Part shown: positions 62,901 through 64,000 of the stretch, piece after piece
Layout: every line of letters starts with the position of its first letter
Position numbering within the stretch: position 1 is the stretch's first letter
Source: Aquimarina sp. RZ0
GTDB taxonomy: Bacteria; Bacteroidota; Bacteroidia; Flavobacteriales; Flavobacteriaceae
Direction: 5' to 3'
NCBI RefSeq assembly: GCF_008370685.1
Contig: NZ_VTZU01000003.1
Coordinates: 1-64,000, forward strand
Length of the DNA: 64,000 bases
The notes under the pieces: generated by a model
What the model saw: the letters and a program-made list of their open reading frames with translations, nothing else
Database searches by the model: none
Told to the model about the DNA's origin: nothing
Translations under genes and position numbers: made by a program

Positions 62901-63380
62901 CTAAAATAAGGATTGTTGTTTCACTGGGCTTTCATGCTCCAATAACCATTTTTTTCTCCAGAGTCCTCCTGCATATCCAGTTAGCGATCCATCACTACCA
63001 ATTACACGATGACAAGGAACTACCACCCATAATGGGTTTTTCCCATTAGCAGATGCTGCTGCTCTAATAGTTTTAGGGTCGCCTAGTTTTTTTGCAATGT
63101 CCAGATAACTTACTGTTTTGCCAAAGGGTATTCCAGACAACTCATGCCATACTTTTTTCTGGAAATCTGTTCCGGACGGGTTTAGTTTTATATCAAAAGT
63201 TGTTCTTTTTTTGCTAAAATATTCTTGTAATTGTTTTACAGGCTCTTTTAAAGAATCTGCAATCTTTTCTGAAGGTTTCTGATGTGATTGCGATGTAATT
63301 GAAATTTCGGCAATCCCATTCTCATCACCTTTAATAGAGGCAATACCTAGAGGAGTTTCTATAAAAGCAGTTTCAATCAT
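62901..63380 (-). CDS. ogt: Methylated-DNA-protein-cysteine methyltransferase
   Basis: It repairs O6-methylguanine by self-methylation. The active site PCHRVIG has Cys123; GTDFQKKVWHEL and the helix-turn-helix RAAASANGKNP precede it. At 159 residues it is the Ogt/AGT catalytic type without an Ada N-domain. ATGA overlaps the upstream CNNM-type gene by 4 bp, so the two are cotranscribed with the two-component genes. Confidence 0.93.
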   Translation of the reverse strand: MIETAFIETPLGIASIKGDENGIAEISITSQSHQKPSEKIADSLKEPVKQLQEYFSKKRTTFDIKLNPSGTDFQKKVWHELSGIPFGKTVSYLDIAKKLGDPKTIRAAASANGKNPLWVVVPCHRVIGSDGSLTGYAGGLWRKKWLLEHESPVKQQSLF

Positions 63381-64000
63381 TCTTCTTTTTTATCCTCTAG
63401 TATCCCTAATCGTCTTGCGCGCTCTTCCCAATTTTTTCGTGCTAATTCCTGCATATTAGAATCTTTGTCACTTTCATCCATAATTTCTAACCCCAGGAGT
63501 GTCTCTATAACATCCTCCATACTTACAACTCCGCTTACAGAACCATACTCATCCACAACCAGTGCCAGGTGCTCTTTATGAGCCACTAATTTCTCGAACA
63601 AGCCTGGTACGGCAACATTGCGATCTACTATAAAAATTTTGCGTTTAAGGTCACTGAGTTTTTTATCGTATTTATCTTCTGCCAAATTCTTATAGATTTC
63701 ATCTTTTAGCACGTAGCCTGTTATATTATCAGGAGTATCTGCATATACAGGAACCCTGGAAAAACGAAGATTTTTATTAGCTTCAAAAAATGACTTAATA
63801 TTTTGCTCTTCTGGCGCTATTTTCATGACTGTTCTTGGCGTCATAATATCTTTTGCCAGTATTTCTTTAAAATTCAGTAAATTTCTAATTACCTTAGATT
63901 CTGATTCTTCAAAAACACCTTCTTCTTCTGCTATATCCGCCATGGCTGTAAAATCTTCTCTGCTCAATACAGATCCATGATGCCCTTTTCCTCCGATCAA
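63377..64000 (-). CDS. CNNM/CorC-type CBS-domain protein, 5' part cut by the window edge
   Basis: The visible C-terminal 207 residues include the end of the loop after the DUF21 membrane domain (SREDFTAMADIAEEEGVFEESE), two CBS domains (about 50-170; AKDIMTPRTVM, FSRVPVYADTPDNITGYV and YGSVSGVVSMEDVIETLLGL) and a short Lys/Glu tail. No CorC_HlyC domain follows, so it is the short version of this magnesium-transport/hemolysin-like family. The codon at the window edge is TTG and is internal. Function as an ion transporter or regulator is inferred. Confidence 0.85.
   Translation of the reverse strand: MIGGKGHHGSVLSREDFTAMADIAEEEGVFEESESKVIRNLLNFKEILAKDIMTPRTVMKIAPEEQNIKSFFEANKNLRFSRVPVYADTPDNITGYVLKDEIYKNLAEDKYDKKLSDLKRKIFIVDRNVAVPGLFEKLVAHKEHLALVVDEYGSVSGVVSMEDVIETLLGLEIMDESDKDSNMQELARKNWEERARRLGILEDKKEE

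Overview
The window looks like a chromosome segment of a marine flavobacterium (Bacteroidota, Flavobacteriaceae; Aquimarina or a close relative is my inference). The evidence is an AT-rich base composition, weak Shine-Dalgarno signals, -7 promoter boxes of the TAnnTTTG type, a T9SS C-terminal sorting domain on a GH16 glycanase, a complete Bat aerotolerance operon, many lipoproteins of the flavobacterial type, and K-A-F-T-L-x-E type pseudopilins.

Layout. 0-0.2 kb: tail of an IS256-type transposase that ends in a perfect 50-bp palindrome. 0.3-7.7 kb: metabolic genes (GH3 glycosidase, sulfurtransferase, NTF2-like protein, gpsA, then 3-hydroxyanthranilate dioxygenase and an antiquitin-type aldehyde dehydrogenase). 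7.9-10.2 kb: a decayed accessory patch with a 66-bp-repeat protein, frameshifted genes, two transposase fragments joined tail to tail, and repeat elements. 10.2-17.4 kb: a zinc-ribbon/SPFH-GYF pair, a phosphatase, an AlbA_2 protein, a lipoprotein and a short-chain dehydrogenase. 17.7-27.4 kb: MoxR, DUF58, a membrane protein, BatA, an inserted flavodoxin-like protein, BatB, BatC, BatD and BatE, all in one direction. 27.5-43.8 kb: a type II secretion/type IV pilus-like system on the minus strand in two tightly coupled blocks (43.8-37.6 and 32.0-27.5 kb). The blocks are separated by 5.5 kb of lipoprotein, PilJ-domain and DUF547 genes and a 1.3-kb noncoding stretch full of repeats. 44.3-48.9 kb: SulP transporter, beta-carbonic anhydrase, SulP transporter. 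49-53.3 kb: cvpA, pheS, conserved small proteins and a secreted GH16 enzyme. 53.4-57.5 kb: repeats, two lipoproteins, a divergent LysR/rhodanese pair and an acetyltransferase gene broken by a repeat fragment. 57.5-64 kb: exonuclease, serine hydrolase, LytS/LytTR two-component pair, Ogt, and the end of a CNNM/CBS protein.

How the genes work together. The MoxR-DUF58-VWA-TPR genes probably form one envelope complex. The secretion genes supply an assembly ATPase, inner-membrane platform, alignment proteins, secretin, peptidase and four pseudopilins. The SulP-carbonic anhydrase-SulP trio fits bicarbonate uptake and interconversion.

The most unusual content is a set of noncoding repeats: two fold-back families of about 160 bp, a roughly 92-bp repeat with one-unit and two-unit forms (five copies), a 40-bp hairpin repeat that adjoins both fold-back families, and the 50-bp palindrome. 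One fold-back end lies inside the acetyltransferase gene, which shows that the family has been active. I saw no rRNA, tRNA or CRISPR array.
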